Source: MADRE2 sp964397015
Lineage (GTDB): Bacteria; Desulfobacterota; Desulfobacteria; Desulfobacterales; Desulfobacteraceae
Assembly: GCA_964397015.1 (NCBI GenBank)
Contig: CAYNHL010000075.1
Coordinates: 1-18,722, forward strand
DNA length: 18,722 nt
Reading direction: 5' to 3'
Under the pieces are notes generated by a model that was not told where the DNA came from, searched no databases, and worked only from the letters and a program-made list of their open reading frames with translations. Both the position numbers and the translations under genes were made by a program. Of the stretch, positions 1 to 7,763 are shown piece after piece. Within the stretch, counting starts at the first letter, position 1. Each line of letters begins with the position of its first letter.

Positions 1-503
1 AATATTGAAATAATAAAATTACAGCTGTTTAAAAAAATAGGGTGTGGAATGTCAGTTTCAAGCTCTTCATCCAAAAGCTTTGAAGCATTGCTGACCTGGC
101 TGCTGCTGATTTCAAGTCCGCATAATTTCTTAAGAACTGAGGTGACCTTTCGAGTTGAGACTCCCTGGACATACATTTCTGCCATTGCAAGCGTTAGTGC
201 CTTTTCACTGCGGATACCTTTTTTCAAGGCTGAAGGATAAAATTCGACTTCCCCACGAACCTGGGGAACATTCAGATGAAGCTTGCCCAATTTGCTTAAC
301 ACCGATTTGTTCTTGAATCCATTGGCATAGCCCATCCGGTTTTCTGTACGCTGCCAAGGGTGAGCATTTAAGGCTGAGGATCTTTCAACTTTCATCGCTT
401 CATTGATAAGGATGGACACCGCTTCTCCTAATCCTTCCATTCCATCTGAATTTATTATTTCAAAAATTGTTCGAATTGCTGTATCCTCTTTTTGCTGGGT
501 CAT
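1..503 (-). CDS. IS256-family (mutator-type) transposase, N-terminal part, probably truncated
   Basis: This minus-strand frame starts at ATG 503, with GGAG seven bases upstream, and stays open for 167 codons to the left edge. Residues about 30-150 read like the N-terminal half of IS256-type transposases: an INEAMKVERS stretch, a GYANGFKNKS stretch, GKLHLNVPQVR, FYPSALKKG, RSEKALTLAMAEMYVQGVSTRKV and SSSQVS...LLDEELE. Members of this family are usually near 400 residues, and their DDE catalytic core begins after this point, so no catalytic residue is present here. After LLDEELE (about residue 149) I no longer recognise family sequence: the expected Trp-Arg-rich continuation is absent in all three frames and the DNA becomes very AT-rich. 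The copy is therefore probably cut near position 55 by a deletion or insertion. An untypical but intact element continuing left of the window cannot be excluded. Confidence 0.8.
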   Translation of the reverse strand, partial: MTQQKEDTAIRTIFEIINSDGMEGLGEAVSILINEAMKVERSSALNAHPWQRTENRMGYANGFKNKSVLSKLGKLHLNVPQVRGEVEFYPSALKKGIRSEKALTLAMAEMYVQGVSTRKVTSVLKKLCGLEISSSQVSNASKLLDEELETDIPHPIFLNSCNFIISI

Positions 504-579
504 TCTTTTGCTCCTTTTGTTTTTACTTGGTCGTTTAAATAAAAAGGAACTTTAAGCTTTGACCCAGCTTTTTCAACCC

Positions 580-596
580 CAGGAATACAATTCCTG
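580..596. repeat. Perfect 7-bp inverted repeat with 3-base spacer
   Basis: CAGGAAT at 580-586 and ATTCCTG at 590-596 are perfect inverted copies around ACA. The dyad lies about 80 bases upstream of the transposase start and could be an operator or part of the element's end. The sequence alone does not decide. Confidence 0.4.
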
Positions 597-617
597 CTGG
601 TCTGCTGGAAAATGAAT

Positions 618-671
618 TTACAGAAATATGCTTACACTATTGGATACTTTAGTGTAACATCTTGTCTGTAA
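618..671. repeat. Nested 54-bp dyad upstream of the transposase remnant
   Basis: TTACAGA (618-624) pairs with TCTGTAA (665-671), and TTACACTA (632-639) pairs with TAGTGTAA (650-657). Both pairs are perfect and share one symmetry centre at 644.5, with 7-base unpaired stretches on each side. This could be a regulator site or the terminal region of the insertion element. I do not recognise it as a known terminal repeat. Confidence 0.5.
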
Positions 672-689
672 TTTTGAGCAACCGATTAG

Positions 690-730
690 GAGCTTTTCAT
701 GGGACCTTCAAATTATCCCATGGAAGGCTC
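690..730 (+). terminator. Long hairpin, possible degraded terminator
   Basis: As plus-strand RNA, 690-704 pairs with 716-730 over 15 positions: GAGC/GCTC, four pairs including two G-U, then CATGGGA/TCCCATG. The loop is 11 bases. Only a TTTT inside CGGGTTTTGG follows, so an intrinsic terminator call is weak. It could equally be a palindromic repeat. Confidence 0.35.
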
Positions 731-744
731 CGGGTTTTGGTTGA

Positions 745-957
745 AAAAAGTGGGGTAACCGCAATGATCGGTTTATTTTCTTTGAAGATTATTCTTACTT
801 TTTCGCTGACAAAGATACGGTAAATTTTGGGCGCATAACAATCTTCAAAAACCTTCTTAATTTGGTTAAAGCAAGGTTCAACCAGGGCATGAACCCATCA
901 GAAGTTCAAATAACCAGATCATGTCTCCAGTTACCGCTGATATTTTTTTACATGTGA
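745..957 (+). pseudogene. Startless 70-codon open frame, possible gene fragment
   Basis: After the TGA at 742-744 this frame stays open to the TGA at 955-957. It has no start codon until ATG 889 and no ribosome-binding site there. The translation is rich in Phe, Asn and Lys and contains RFIFFEDYSYFFADKDTV and NLVKARFNQGMNPSEVQ, which look protein-like but match no family I know. It is probably the tail of a gene destroyed by the neighbouring element, or a chance open frame in AT-rich DNA. Confidence 0.25.
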
Positions 958-983
958 TAACCCTTTTGACGTGGGTTTTTCCC

Positions 984-1013
984 TTGACAAAAATATTTCA
1001 CTGATTCTAATAT
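984..1013 (+). promoter_or_regulatory. Sigma70-type promoter for the secreted PKD protein
   Basis: TTGACA at 984-989 is a perfect -35 hexamer. It is followed after 18 bases by TAATAT at 1008-1013, which matches four of six -10 positions. Transcription would start near 1020, leaving a leader of about 120 bases to ATG 1143. Confidence 0.55.
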
Positions 1014-1142
1014 GTTATATTCTCTGCTGTCCTGTTGAATCCTGAATCTGAAGCCGTTCTTTTCATGCTGAATTCACAGCCGCCGGGATAGATTCCTGCC
1101 AAAGAGAATGAATGATTGCAACCTTTTTGAAAAGAGGTCACC

Positions 1143-3254
1143 ATGATTATTTCAAGTGCTTTTTGGGCAAAAAGTTTCTTGTCTCCAGATGATACCGGTA
1201 TTGTAACTACCGGGGCAATGAAAAAACAGGCGGCAAAAAAAGGATTAAAGCTGTTTTTGGCCTTTTTGCTTTTGGTCCTGTGTTTCCCTGCCGGTGTGGC
1301 GGCTAATACTGTGGGGTTCACCGCCAGTCCTCAACTCGGAGTTGCTCCCCTTGAAGTCACTTTTATCGACCGGTCCGTATTCAACCAGACGGTTGAATCA
1401 AAAACATGGGATTTTGGTGACGGCAACACCCTTTCTGCCTGCGAAAACCCTGTCACCACGCATACATACCAGGAACCAGGTGTATATACCGCCACCCTGA
1501 TCTATGCTGTGCTGTACGGCCATACACACCGTGCGAGAAAAACCATAACCGTTACCCAAGCCCCAAACCAGCCTTCCTTGACAGAGCCTGAAGACGGCAC
1601 GACTGGTACGTCAAGGACTCCCATGCTCAAGACAGGAGCGTTTTCAGACCTTGACGAAGGTGAGCGGCATTACATGACCCAGTGGCAGGTCAGTACTTTA
1701 TCGGACTTTTCTTCTCTTGTCCTGGATATCATCTCCATGGAGCATTTGACATCCCTGCCGGTGCCCCTGCTGATGCTTCTTGAGAACACAACCTATTACT
1801 GGCGGGTCAGGTTTTATGACTCTAATTCCTTTGCATCTGAGTGGTCTGAAACCTTTTCCTTCACCACGCTGATCACACAGGAGGACCAGAATGCCAACGG
1901 GATTCCGGATGCATATGAAAACAGCACTGTCGACCTGGACAATGACGGACAGGCAGATTCTACACAGTCCCATATAAAAAGTCTTAACACGGCGGTGGGA
2001 AACGGGCAGATGGGGGTCTCGAGCCAGGGGTCTTCGACGATCACTTCAACCCCTGAAATCACAACAGTCGATCCAGAGAGCATATCGAACGTATCCCTTC
2101 CCCACAGCGCCCCCCTTGGACTGTTCGGTATGCGCCTGAAGGTTGCAAATCCGGGTGACACAGCCGAACCCACGGTCTATTTTTCCCAGGCGGCTCCCCA
2201 GGATGCCTCGTGGTATGCATATAACAGCGTCGCCGGCTGGTACGATTATGCGGATTATGCTACTTTCAGCCAGGACAGAAAATCCGTTCGCCTCTCTTTG
2301 ACGGATGGGGGGGCGGGAGACGCTGATCAGGTTGCAAACGGCGTTATTGTAGATCCCAGCGGGTTCGGCATTGCCTCCTGGATCAAGGGAACCATATCGG
2401 ATTCTCTGACAGACGATCCGGTCACTCCCGCCGCTGTCCGTATTCCGGATATAGGTGTCGGTTTCAGCTCCGCTTTGGACGGTCAATACCTTGGGATGCT
2501 GCTGCCCGGTACCTATGATCTCGACATTTCCGCAGCTGGGTACGAGAGCCTCAGCCTGCAAGATATCCAGGTTTCGGAAGCAAGCATCACCACCAGGGAT
2601 GTCTCGTTGGTCAAAAAGGCCAGGATAACAGGCCTGTCGATTTCCGGCACCCAGGAGACCTTCAATAACATAGACTTTACAGTCGATGCTGAAAGTGATG
2701 CCGAAACTCTCTATTACAGGTTTTCATGCCATCCCGATTACGGCACCGACGGGTATGACAACACCCAGTGGACAAGCATGACCAGCACGGAGTGGGTCAC
2801 GACATCGAACATAAGATATAAGTTCCGGCAGGCGGGTAAATACATTGTAGTCGTCTGGGTCACAACGGACGTTGACAATATGGATCAAGGTAGTGTCGCC
2901 ATTGCAGGCACCTATATCGAGATAGGGGGGACATGCAGGTCACAGTTTTCAGGTTTCAGCGTTTCCGGCAGCCAGGTACAGGACAGTGCCGTTACGATTT
3001 CGGTCAATGGGCTGAACACCTGCACCGATGACCTGTATTACCGTTATTCGGTCCATCCGCATTACGGGACATCCGGGTACGACAACACGCAGTGGACCCT
3101 TATGACTCCCCAGGAATGGAGTTATAACAACAATGTTTCACATACCTTCACACAGAGCGGAAAATACATCGTCGTTATCTGGGCCACTTCGAGTCTGAAC
3201 AGCACGGATCCTACAGGTATCCCCATACTGGGATGGTCCATGGATATCGAATAG
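1143..3254 (+). CDS. Secreted multidomain protein (PKD, Fn3-like, choice-of-anchor U, C-terminal twin repeats)
   Basis: This is a 703-residue exported protein of unknown function, probably extracellular or surface-attached and used for adhesion or binding. In order: a signal peptide with KK-rich n-region and LFLAFLLLVLCFPAGVAA core (residues 26-54); a PKD domain (about 55-138) with the hallmark WDFGDGN and YQEPGVYTATL; an Fn3-like domain (141-243) with TTYYWRVRFYD; two calcium-loop-like motifs, DQNANGIPD and DLDNDGQAD (247-272); a choice-of-anchor U-like domain (about 278-411) ending in DGGAGDADQVANGVIVDP; a carboxypeptidase-regulatory-like beta domain (412-492); and two copies of a ~105-residue repeat (493-595 and 597-703). 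ATG 1143 has an AGAGGT ribosome-binding site five bases upstream, but the signal peptide begins at Met26 (ATG 1218), which has only GGGG in front. The true start could be 1218. No anchor motif, transmembrane tail or catalytic domain is visible. Confidence 0.85.
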   Translation: MIISSAFWAKSFLSPDDTGIVTTGAMKKQAAKKGLKLFLAFLLLVLCFPAGVAANTVGFTASPQLGVAPLEVTFIDRSVFNQTVESKTWDFGDGNTLSACENPVTTHTYQEPGVYTATLIYAVLYGHTHRARKTITVTQAPNQPSLTEPEDGTTGTSRTPMLKTGAFSDLDEGERHYMTQWQVSTLSDFSSLVLDIISMEHLTSLPVPLLMLLENTTYYWRVRFYDSNSFASEWSETFSFTTLITQEDQNANGIPDAYENSTVDLDNDGQADSTQSHIKSLNTAVGNGQMGVSSQGSSTITSTPEITTVDPESISNVSLPHSAPLGLFGMRLKVANPGDTAEPTVYFSQAAPQDASWYAYNSVAGWYDYADYATFSQDRKSVRLSLTDGGAGDADQVANGVIVDPSGFGIASWIKGTISDSLTDDPVTPAAVRIPDIGVGFSSALDGQYLGMLLPGTYDLDISAAGYESLSLQDIQVSEASITTRDVSLVKKARITGLSISGTQETFNNIDFTVDAESDAETLYYRFSCHPDYGTDGYDNTQWTSMTSTEWVTTSNIRYKFRQAGKYIVVVWVTTDVDNMDQGSVAIAGTYIEIGGTCRSQFSGFSVSGSQVQDSAVTISVNGLNTCTDDLYYRYSVHPHYGTSGYDNTQWTLMTPQEWSYNNNVSHTFTQSGKYIVVIWATSSLNSTDPTGIPILGWSMDIE

Positions 3255-3262
3255 GCCCCTGG

Positions 3263-6200
3263 TCAGATTTTTTCTCCGCACTGGGGACAGAAGTTGAAAT
3301 CCTCTCCGGCAACAGGGGTTTTGCAGGCCTTGCATGTCATTGGCAGCGGCCCGAGTTTGACCAGAAGTTCCCCTTTTCTGACAGGCACCATTTTTTTGTC
3401 GGATTTATAGTCAGCTGTTTTCACGACACTTTCCACAATACCGTCAACAGCCGATATCACAGCCTTTTCCTGTTTCATGATGGTGATGTTGAAAAGTTCC
3501 TCGCCCGCCTTGACCACGTCTCCGGGTTTGACGTACATGATCCACAGGTCTCCGTTGGAAGGAGATGCCGCGTGATAAGGATTGTCCGGGTCCGCCATCT
3601 GGATGGTTCCGGCAGTCTTGCCGGAGGCTTCGGCCACTTTTACCGTGTGAAGGAAAATTTCGTCATCCAGGGTATACCTGACCAGGGACATGCCGGTTTC
3701 ATCGGGTGGTTCGATTCCAAGTATTTTCATGGCATGCGGTTTGCCATCCGTGTCGGTGAATGAAAGATCCCGCCCCGGAACAAGGCCTTCGAACCAGACA
3801 TCGAGAGGTACGCGGTTGGGATTGCCGAATTCGTGTCGGAATAAAACTGTCTTCAAGGCGTCTGCAGGGTGGTTCAGGTACATTACCACCTCTTCCTTTG
3901 TAGGGATACGGCGGATCCTATTTTCAAGAGCCCGGGTTTCTTCCTCGATATCGAGGGGAGCTAGCCCGTCCAGGGGAGAGAGAGTCGTCCTGGATGAAAG
4001 GGCTTTTTTGAATTGTTTCCCAAATGCGCTTTCATATACCCAGTCCGGAGGAAATCCCAGGGGAAGCCGTCCGAATTTTCCGAGCAGCAGGTTCCTGAAG
4101 GCATCATTGCTGTCTTTGTACAGCAGTAGCCGCTCTTTTTTCATTTCATCGCTCAACTTTTCTTCAGGTGTTGAGATAACGGTCTCCAGGACCCAGAGAA
4201 GCTGACGGACTTCATCTTCACCTCCTCTTTCGAACGCACCTGTCACGGCAAGAAAAGCCGTGTTCCAGGTTATCTGGGAGCCGGGAGTTACATCATGGTA
4301 CCTGACAATCCGGCGTGTTCCTGCCAGAAATCTGAGCATGTGTGGCAGAAGGTGGATATAGCCCTGCTGCAGTGCACCTTCCTGTGAGGAAGATGTAGCT
4401 CCGCCGGGCATGCCATGGTGGATCACGTCATGATCGATTCCCTGGAAATACGGGGCGGTATAACGGTCATACCAGGGCATTATCTGTTTGAGCACAAAAT
4501 TGCAGTCCCTTATCATTTCCTTGTTCAGCCGTGTTTCAAGTCCCAGTTCTTCTTCAATATAGGCGGCTGTGGACAGTACCTCTCCCTGGCCGTACCACCT
4601 GACGGCCGCCCCGATGGCCGTGTCCACGATATGGGCGCCTGCCGCTGCGGCAGCTCCCACGGCGGGAACAAAAAGCCCGTCCGTGCAGTGACGGTGGTAA
4701 TGGATCACAAGGTCAGGGTATGCATTGCGGATTTCCGCCACCAGGCTGGAGATGAAGCGCGGCGGGCAAACACCGGCCATGTCCTTGAGTCCCAGGATGA
4801 AATTTTTCTGTGCCTGTTCCAAAGACATGCCGGACACGTCGGCCGCCTGCCTGACGATCTCTTCCACCACATCAAGGTAATGGGGAACATCGAAGCCGCT
4901 GGCCCAGGAAAGGGAAACAGCAGGTTCAAAGACGTTTTGCCGGGAATTCATGACGACTTCAGCCAGCGGCCTCATGTTTTCAACATGGTTCAAAAAATCA
5001 AAACACCGGACAATGTCATGGTGTTCGCAGATGGCCTCGCTGGTGAGCTGCATCAGGTTTTTCGGCTGGGGCTTGTACCCCAGCAGGTTTGTTGATCTTA
5101 CAAGGATCTGTTTTGGAGTCAGCGGAGCAAACTGGTTCCATACCCTTGCTTCGTTGAACGGGTATGTCATATTGGCCATCATGGCCACGTGGAAATGGGC
5201 GCCTCCTCCGTTTTCCAGGGAGAAAAAACCGCACCGGTCAAGATATGGTCCGATTATCTTGTCTTCTGCCAGGCGGAACCGGTTTCCGCTGTTTGACTGG
5301 GTGATATCCCTCGTCGTGGTGTCGCAGAAATGGACAAACCCGGAATCCCTGACAAAATCGATTAGAGCCCGGCCGTCTCCCCTGGGATATATTCCCTTTT
5401 CCGGAGCAGATTCCAGGGCCGGCAGCACCGGGTCAAACACCCCGACTCTTTTGTCTGAAGCTCCCCTGTACTCGGACAGTTGGATGTGGGGATTGTATCC
5501 CATCGCTGATATATCAGCCATGAGCCTTGTCAGGCGAAGGGCTTCGGACTCATTGTCACGATAATACATAAGCTCGGGTGTTTTTTCAACAAACCTGGTG
5601 TCATACCGGCCTGACTGAAAAACAGTATTTGATACGATTTTCTGGTGGAATGGAATGGTCGTTTTCAGTCCGCCGATAATATATTCTTTCAGGGCCCGGT
5701 TCATGACAGCAAGGGATTTCTGCCAGGTTTCCCCGTGAGCGATGAGCAGGGAGGCAGCGGAATCATAGTTGGACGGGAATTCGTATCCGCCGGCAATGCA
5801 GGTATCCAGCCGGACTCCCGGTCCGCCGGGCGAGATATATCTTGCAATAGGCCCGGAATTGGGGGCAAAATCATTTCTAGGGTCTTCACAGTTGATGCGG
5901 ACCTGGATGGCATGGGCCACCGGCCTGGTTTTTTCCTCGCTGAATCTCAGCCTCGATCCAAAAGCAACTGCGATCTGTTCTTCGACAAGGTCGATGCCGT
6001 AACGGCATTCAGTGATACCGTGTTCCACCTGGAGCCTTGTATTGACCTCGATCAGGTAAGGGTTCAGGTCCTGGTCCACCAAAAATTCCACGGTGGCCAG
6101 GGAATAATACCCCACTTGTTTTACCAGGGCGGCGGCATATTCCTTAAGACGGCGCCTGAGGTCACCGGTCATTTCCGGCCAGGGCGACGGGGTTATTTCA

Positions 6201-6949
6201 ACGAGCTTCTGGTGGTTGCGCTGGACGGTGCAGTCTCGTTCATCAAAAGCGAATACATTGCCGTACTGGTCGGAGATGACCTGGATTTCGATGTGACGGA
6301 CCGATGTGAGCAGTTTTTCTACATATATCCTGGGATTGCCAAAGGATGCCTGGGCCAGGACCGCTGCCTTGGAAAAGGCGGTATCAAGCTGGTCCATGTC
6401 ATGGATTTCATATATCCCCCTGCCGCCCCCGCCGCCTTCCGCCTTTAGCATGACCGGGAGTCCGAGTTCAAGTGCGATCCCGCGGGCCTCCTTTGCTTCG
6501 ACTGCATCCAGGGATCCCGGTACCACGGGAATATTGAGCTTTCTGGCCAGTTCCCTTACCTTTACCTTGTTCCCTAGAAGCTTCATGGGTTCCGTGGGCG
6601 GGCCTATGAACAAAATACCCTTGTCTGCACATTTTCTGGGAAACCCTGCATCCTCGGATGCAAATCCCCATCCCGGATGGACAGCTGTGACATCATGCTC
6701 TCTGGCCAGTTTCAATATCCGGTCTATTTCAAGATAAGCCCTGGGATTTTCCCCAAGAAGAATCAGTTCCTGTGCGCCTGATGTGAACGGTGCGGTTTTG
6801 TCGACATCGGTGACGGTCAGGACGGGTATGGCCTTCAGCTCTTCGCTGATGGAGCGGATAATCCGCCTGGCCGTGATGCCGCGGTTGGCCACCAGGATTT
6901 TTTTACCCTGTATTTCCCTGACAACCTGCTCAAATGTCTTTTCTGTCAT
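3263..6949 (-). CDS. pyc: Pyruvate carboxylase-like biotin enzyme with C-terminal zinc ribbon
   Basis: This single-chain biotin-dependent carboxylase of 1228 residues most likely converts pyruvate, bicarbonate and ATP to oxaloacetate in the cytoplasm. The biotin carboxylase domain (about 14-480) shows the glycine-rich ATP loop GGGGGRG, ERDCTVQRNHQKL and EVNTRLQVEH. The carboxyltransferase domain (about 540-860) carries CDTTTRD, the carbamylated-lysine motif LKDMAG and metal-binding HYHRHCTDG. The carboxylase-type C-terminal region follows, then a biotinyl domain with the acceptor lysine in IMKQE (about K1159) rather than the usual AMKM. Unusually, the chain continues into a 26-residue tail with C1206-x2-C1209-x11-C1221-x2-C1224, a zinc-ribbon pattern. 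The carboxyltransferase differs from classical pyruvate carboxylase (HxHxxTDG rather than HTHDTSG), so another 2-oxoacid substrate is possible. ATG 6949 has AGGAG eight bases upstream. The gene lies 24 bases behind birA and ends 8 bases from the convergent PKD gene. Confidence 0.85.
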   Translation of the reverse strand: MTEKTFEQVVREIQGKKILVANRGITARRIIRSISEELKAIPVLTVTDVDKTAPFTSGAQELILLGENPRAYLEIDRILKLAREHDVTAVHPGWGFASEDAGFPRKCADKGILFIGPPTEPMKLLGNKVKVRELARKLNIPVVPGSLDAVEAKEARGIALELGLPVMLKAEGGGGGRGIYEIHDMDQLDTAFSKAAVLAQASFGNPRIYVEKLLTSVRHIEIQVISDQYGNVFAFDERDCTVQRNHQKLVEITPSPWPEMTGDLRRRLKEYAAALVKQVGYYSLATVEFLVDQDLNPYLIEVNTRLQVEHGITECRYGIDLVEEQIAVAFGSRLRFSEEKTRPVAHAIQVRINCEDPRNDFAPNSGPIARYISPGGPGVRLDTCIAGGYEFPSNYDSAASLLIAHGETWQKSLAVMNRALKEYIIGGLKTTIPFHQKIVSNTVFQSGRYDTRFVEKTPELMYYRDNESEALRLTRLMADISAMGYNPHIQLSEYRGASDKRVGVFDPVLPALESAPEKGIYPRGDGRALIDFVRDSGFVHFCDTTTRDITQSNSGNRFRLAEDKIIGPYLDRCGFFSLENGGGAHFHVAMMANMTYPFNEARVWNQFAPLTPKQILVRSTNLLGYKPQPKNLMQLTSEAICEHHDIVRCFDFLNHVENMRPLAEVVMNSRQNVFEPAVSLSWASGFDVPHYLDVVEEIVRQAADVSGMSLEQAQKNFILGLKDMAGVCPPRFISSLVAEIRNAYPDLVIHYHRHCTDGLFVPAVGAAAAAGAHIVDTAIGAAVRWYGQGEVLSTAAYIEEELGLETRLNKEMIRDCNFVLKQIMPWYDRYTAPYFQGIDHDVIHHGMPGGATSSSQEGALQQGYIHLLPHMLRFLAGTRRIVRYHDVTPGSQITWNTAFLAVTGAFERGGEDEVRQLLWVLETVISTPEEKLSDEMKKERLLLYKDSNDAFRNLLLGKFGRLPLGFPPDWVYESAFGKQFKKALSSRTTLSPLDGLAPLDIEEETRALENRIRRIPTKEEVVMYLNHPADALKTVLFRHEFGNPNRVPLDVWFEGLVPGRDLSFTDTDGKPHAMKILGIEPPDETGMSLVRYTLDDEIFLHTVKVAEASGKTAGTIQMADPDNPYHAASPSNGDLWIMYVKPGDVVKAGEELFNITIMKQEKAVISAVDGIVESVVKTADYKSDKKMVPVRKGELLVKLGPLPMTCKACKTPVAGEDFNFCPQCGEKI

Positions 6950-6973
6950 GCAAAAACTCCTTTTAAAAAATCA

Positions 6974-7723
6974 TCATGCCACCCGGGGAACAATACGTCC
7001 TGAAATGATATGTGATACGCCGGCTGCAGTCTGTATGATGAGCCGGCCTTGAGGGTCAATGCCCAAAATCCTTACCGGTTCTCCGGCTTTGCCGTTATGC
7101 TGCAGGACCACAACATCATCTTTCCAGGCCAGGACCGCATTTATCCGCCGGGCGGTCTGAGCCGGATCGGCAATCATGGCTGGAAATTCTCGCAGGATGT
7201 ATTCCAGAAAAAGGGACCACAACCCGAAAGCTTCCATATTTATACCAGATTCGTGTAAACTTCCAGCCTTGACAGGAAAAATTTTTTTTATGTCAAGGCT
7301 TTCCGGGACCATGAAAAGGTTCATGCCGATACCGGCCATGATGCCGGCCTGTTTTGTTTCAATCAGGATTCCGCCAACCTTGCAGTCATCGATCATGATA
7401 TCATTGGGCCATTTGATACGGGCCGGCAGGCCTGACTGTTCCAGGGCAAGGACAAGGGGCAGCGCCATGGCCTGGGACAGCAGGCCACCAAGGCTTTGTG
7501 CAGGGCCGGGGATCCTCATGCTGACAGACAGGTTTCCGCGGGGGGAAATCCACGGTTTTCCCATTTGTCCCCTCCCCATGGTCTGTTTCTCAGCCAGAAC
7601 CCAGGCGAACTCAGGAAACCTTTTTTGACTGTAAAGTTCCCAGGCAATGTCCATGGTGGAGCTGCACGCCTGGATTCTGTATCCTGTGACACCCTTCAGT
7701 GTCTGTTCGACCAGGCCCTTCAT
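6974..7723 (-). CDS. birA: Biotin-[carboxylase] ligase, single-function BirA without HTH domain
   Basis: This 249-residue enzyme makes biotinyl-AMP and attaches biotin to carboxylase lysines. The biotin/AMP-binding segment is visible as GRGQMGKPWISPRGNLSVSM (family GRGRxGRxW..P.G), followed by KWPNDIMID and KVGGILIE, whose lysine belongs to the active site. A small C-terminal domain (about 200-249) contains the GIDPQGRL turn. The N-terminal helix-turn-helix of regulatory BirA is absent, so this copy should be an enzyme only. The second Arg of the GRGR loop is Gln here, a mild departure. It lies 40 bases behind the glutamate-dehydrogenase-like gene and directly before the pyruvate carboxylase gene, the obvious substrate. 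The ribosome-binding site is weak (GAGA about eight bases before ATG), which suggests translational coupling within the operon. Confidence 0.9.
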   Translation of the reverse strand: MKGLVEQTLKGVTGYRIQACSSTMDIAWELYSQKRFPEFAWVLAEKQTMGRGQMGKPWISPRGNLSVSMRIPGPAQSLGGLLSQAMALPLVLALEQSGLPARIKWPNDIMIDDCKVGGILIETKQAGIMAGIGMNLFMVPESLDIKKIFPVKAGSLHESGINMEAFGLWSLFLEYILREFPAMIADPAQTARRINAVLAWKDDVVVLQHNGKAGEPVRILGIDPQGRLIIQTAAGVSHIISGRIVPRVA

Positions 7724-7763
7724 ATTCTTGTCTCAGGTGGGGTTCGCATTCATTGGCGCGGCG

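Larger units (their letters stand above)
504..983. other. AT-rich intergenic stretch with dyads, no convincing gene
   Basis: This stretch separates the transposase remnant from the promoter of the secreted PKD protein. It holds the dyads listed separately at 580-596, 618-671 and 690-730, and a startless open frame at 745-957. No complete gene, tRNA or recognisable riboswitch is visible. Composition and context suggest insertion-element debris and a boundary between accessory DNA and the gene-dense remainder. Confidence 0.6.

Noticed and set aside
49..240. Plus-strand 63-codon frame starting MSVSSSSSK
   Set aside because: It is the antisense shadow of the transposase fragment, which has recognisable family motifs on the minus strand.
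1020..1142. Cyclic-di-GMP riboswitch in the leader of the secreted protein
   Set aside because: The conserved core elements of the GEMM RNA are not present in the leader.
2046..2561. 171-codon minus-strand frame inside the secreted protein gene
   Set aside because: The plus strand there encodes the recognisable anchor-U and carboxypeptidase-like domains; the antisense frame has no motif or ribosome-binding site.
4415..5095. 226-codon plus-strand frame inside the carboxylase gene
   Set aside because: It lies wholly over conserved carboxyltransferase sequence on the other strand and has no family features.
5645..6448. 267-codon plus-strand frame inside the carboxylase gene
   Set aside because: Antisense to the biotin carboxylase domain with its clear ATP-loop and EVNTRLQVEH motifs; length reflects GC-rich codon bias.
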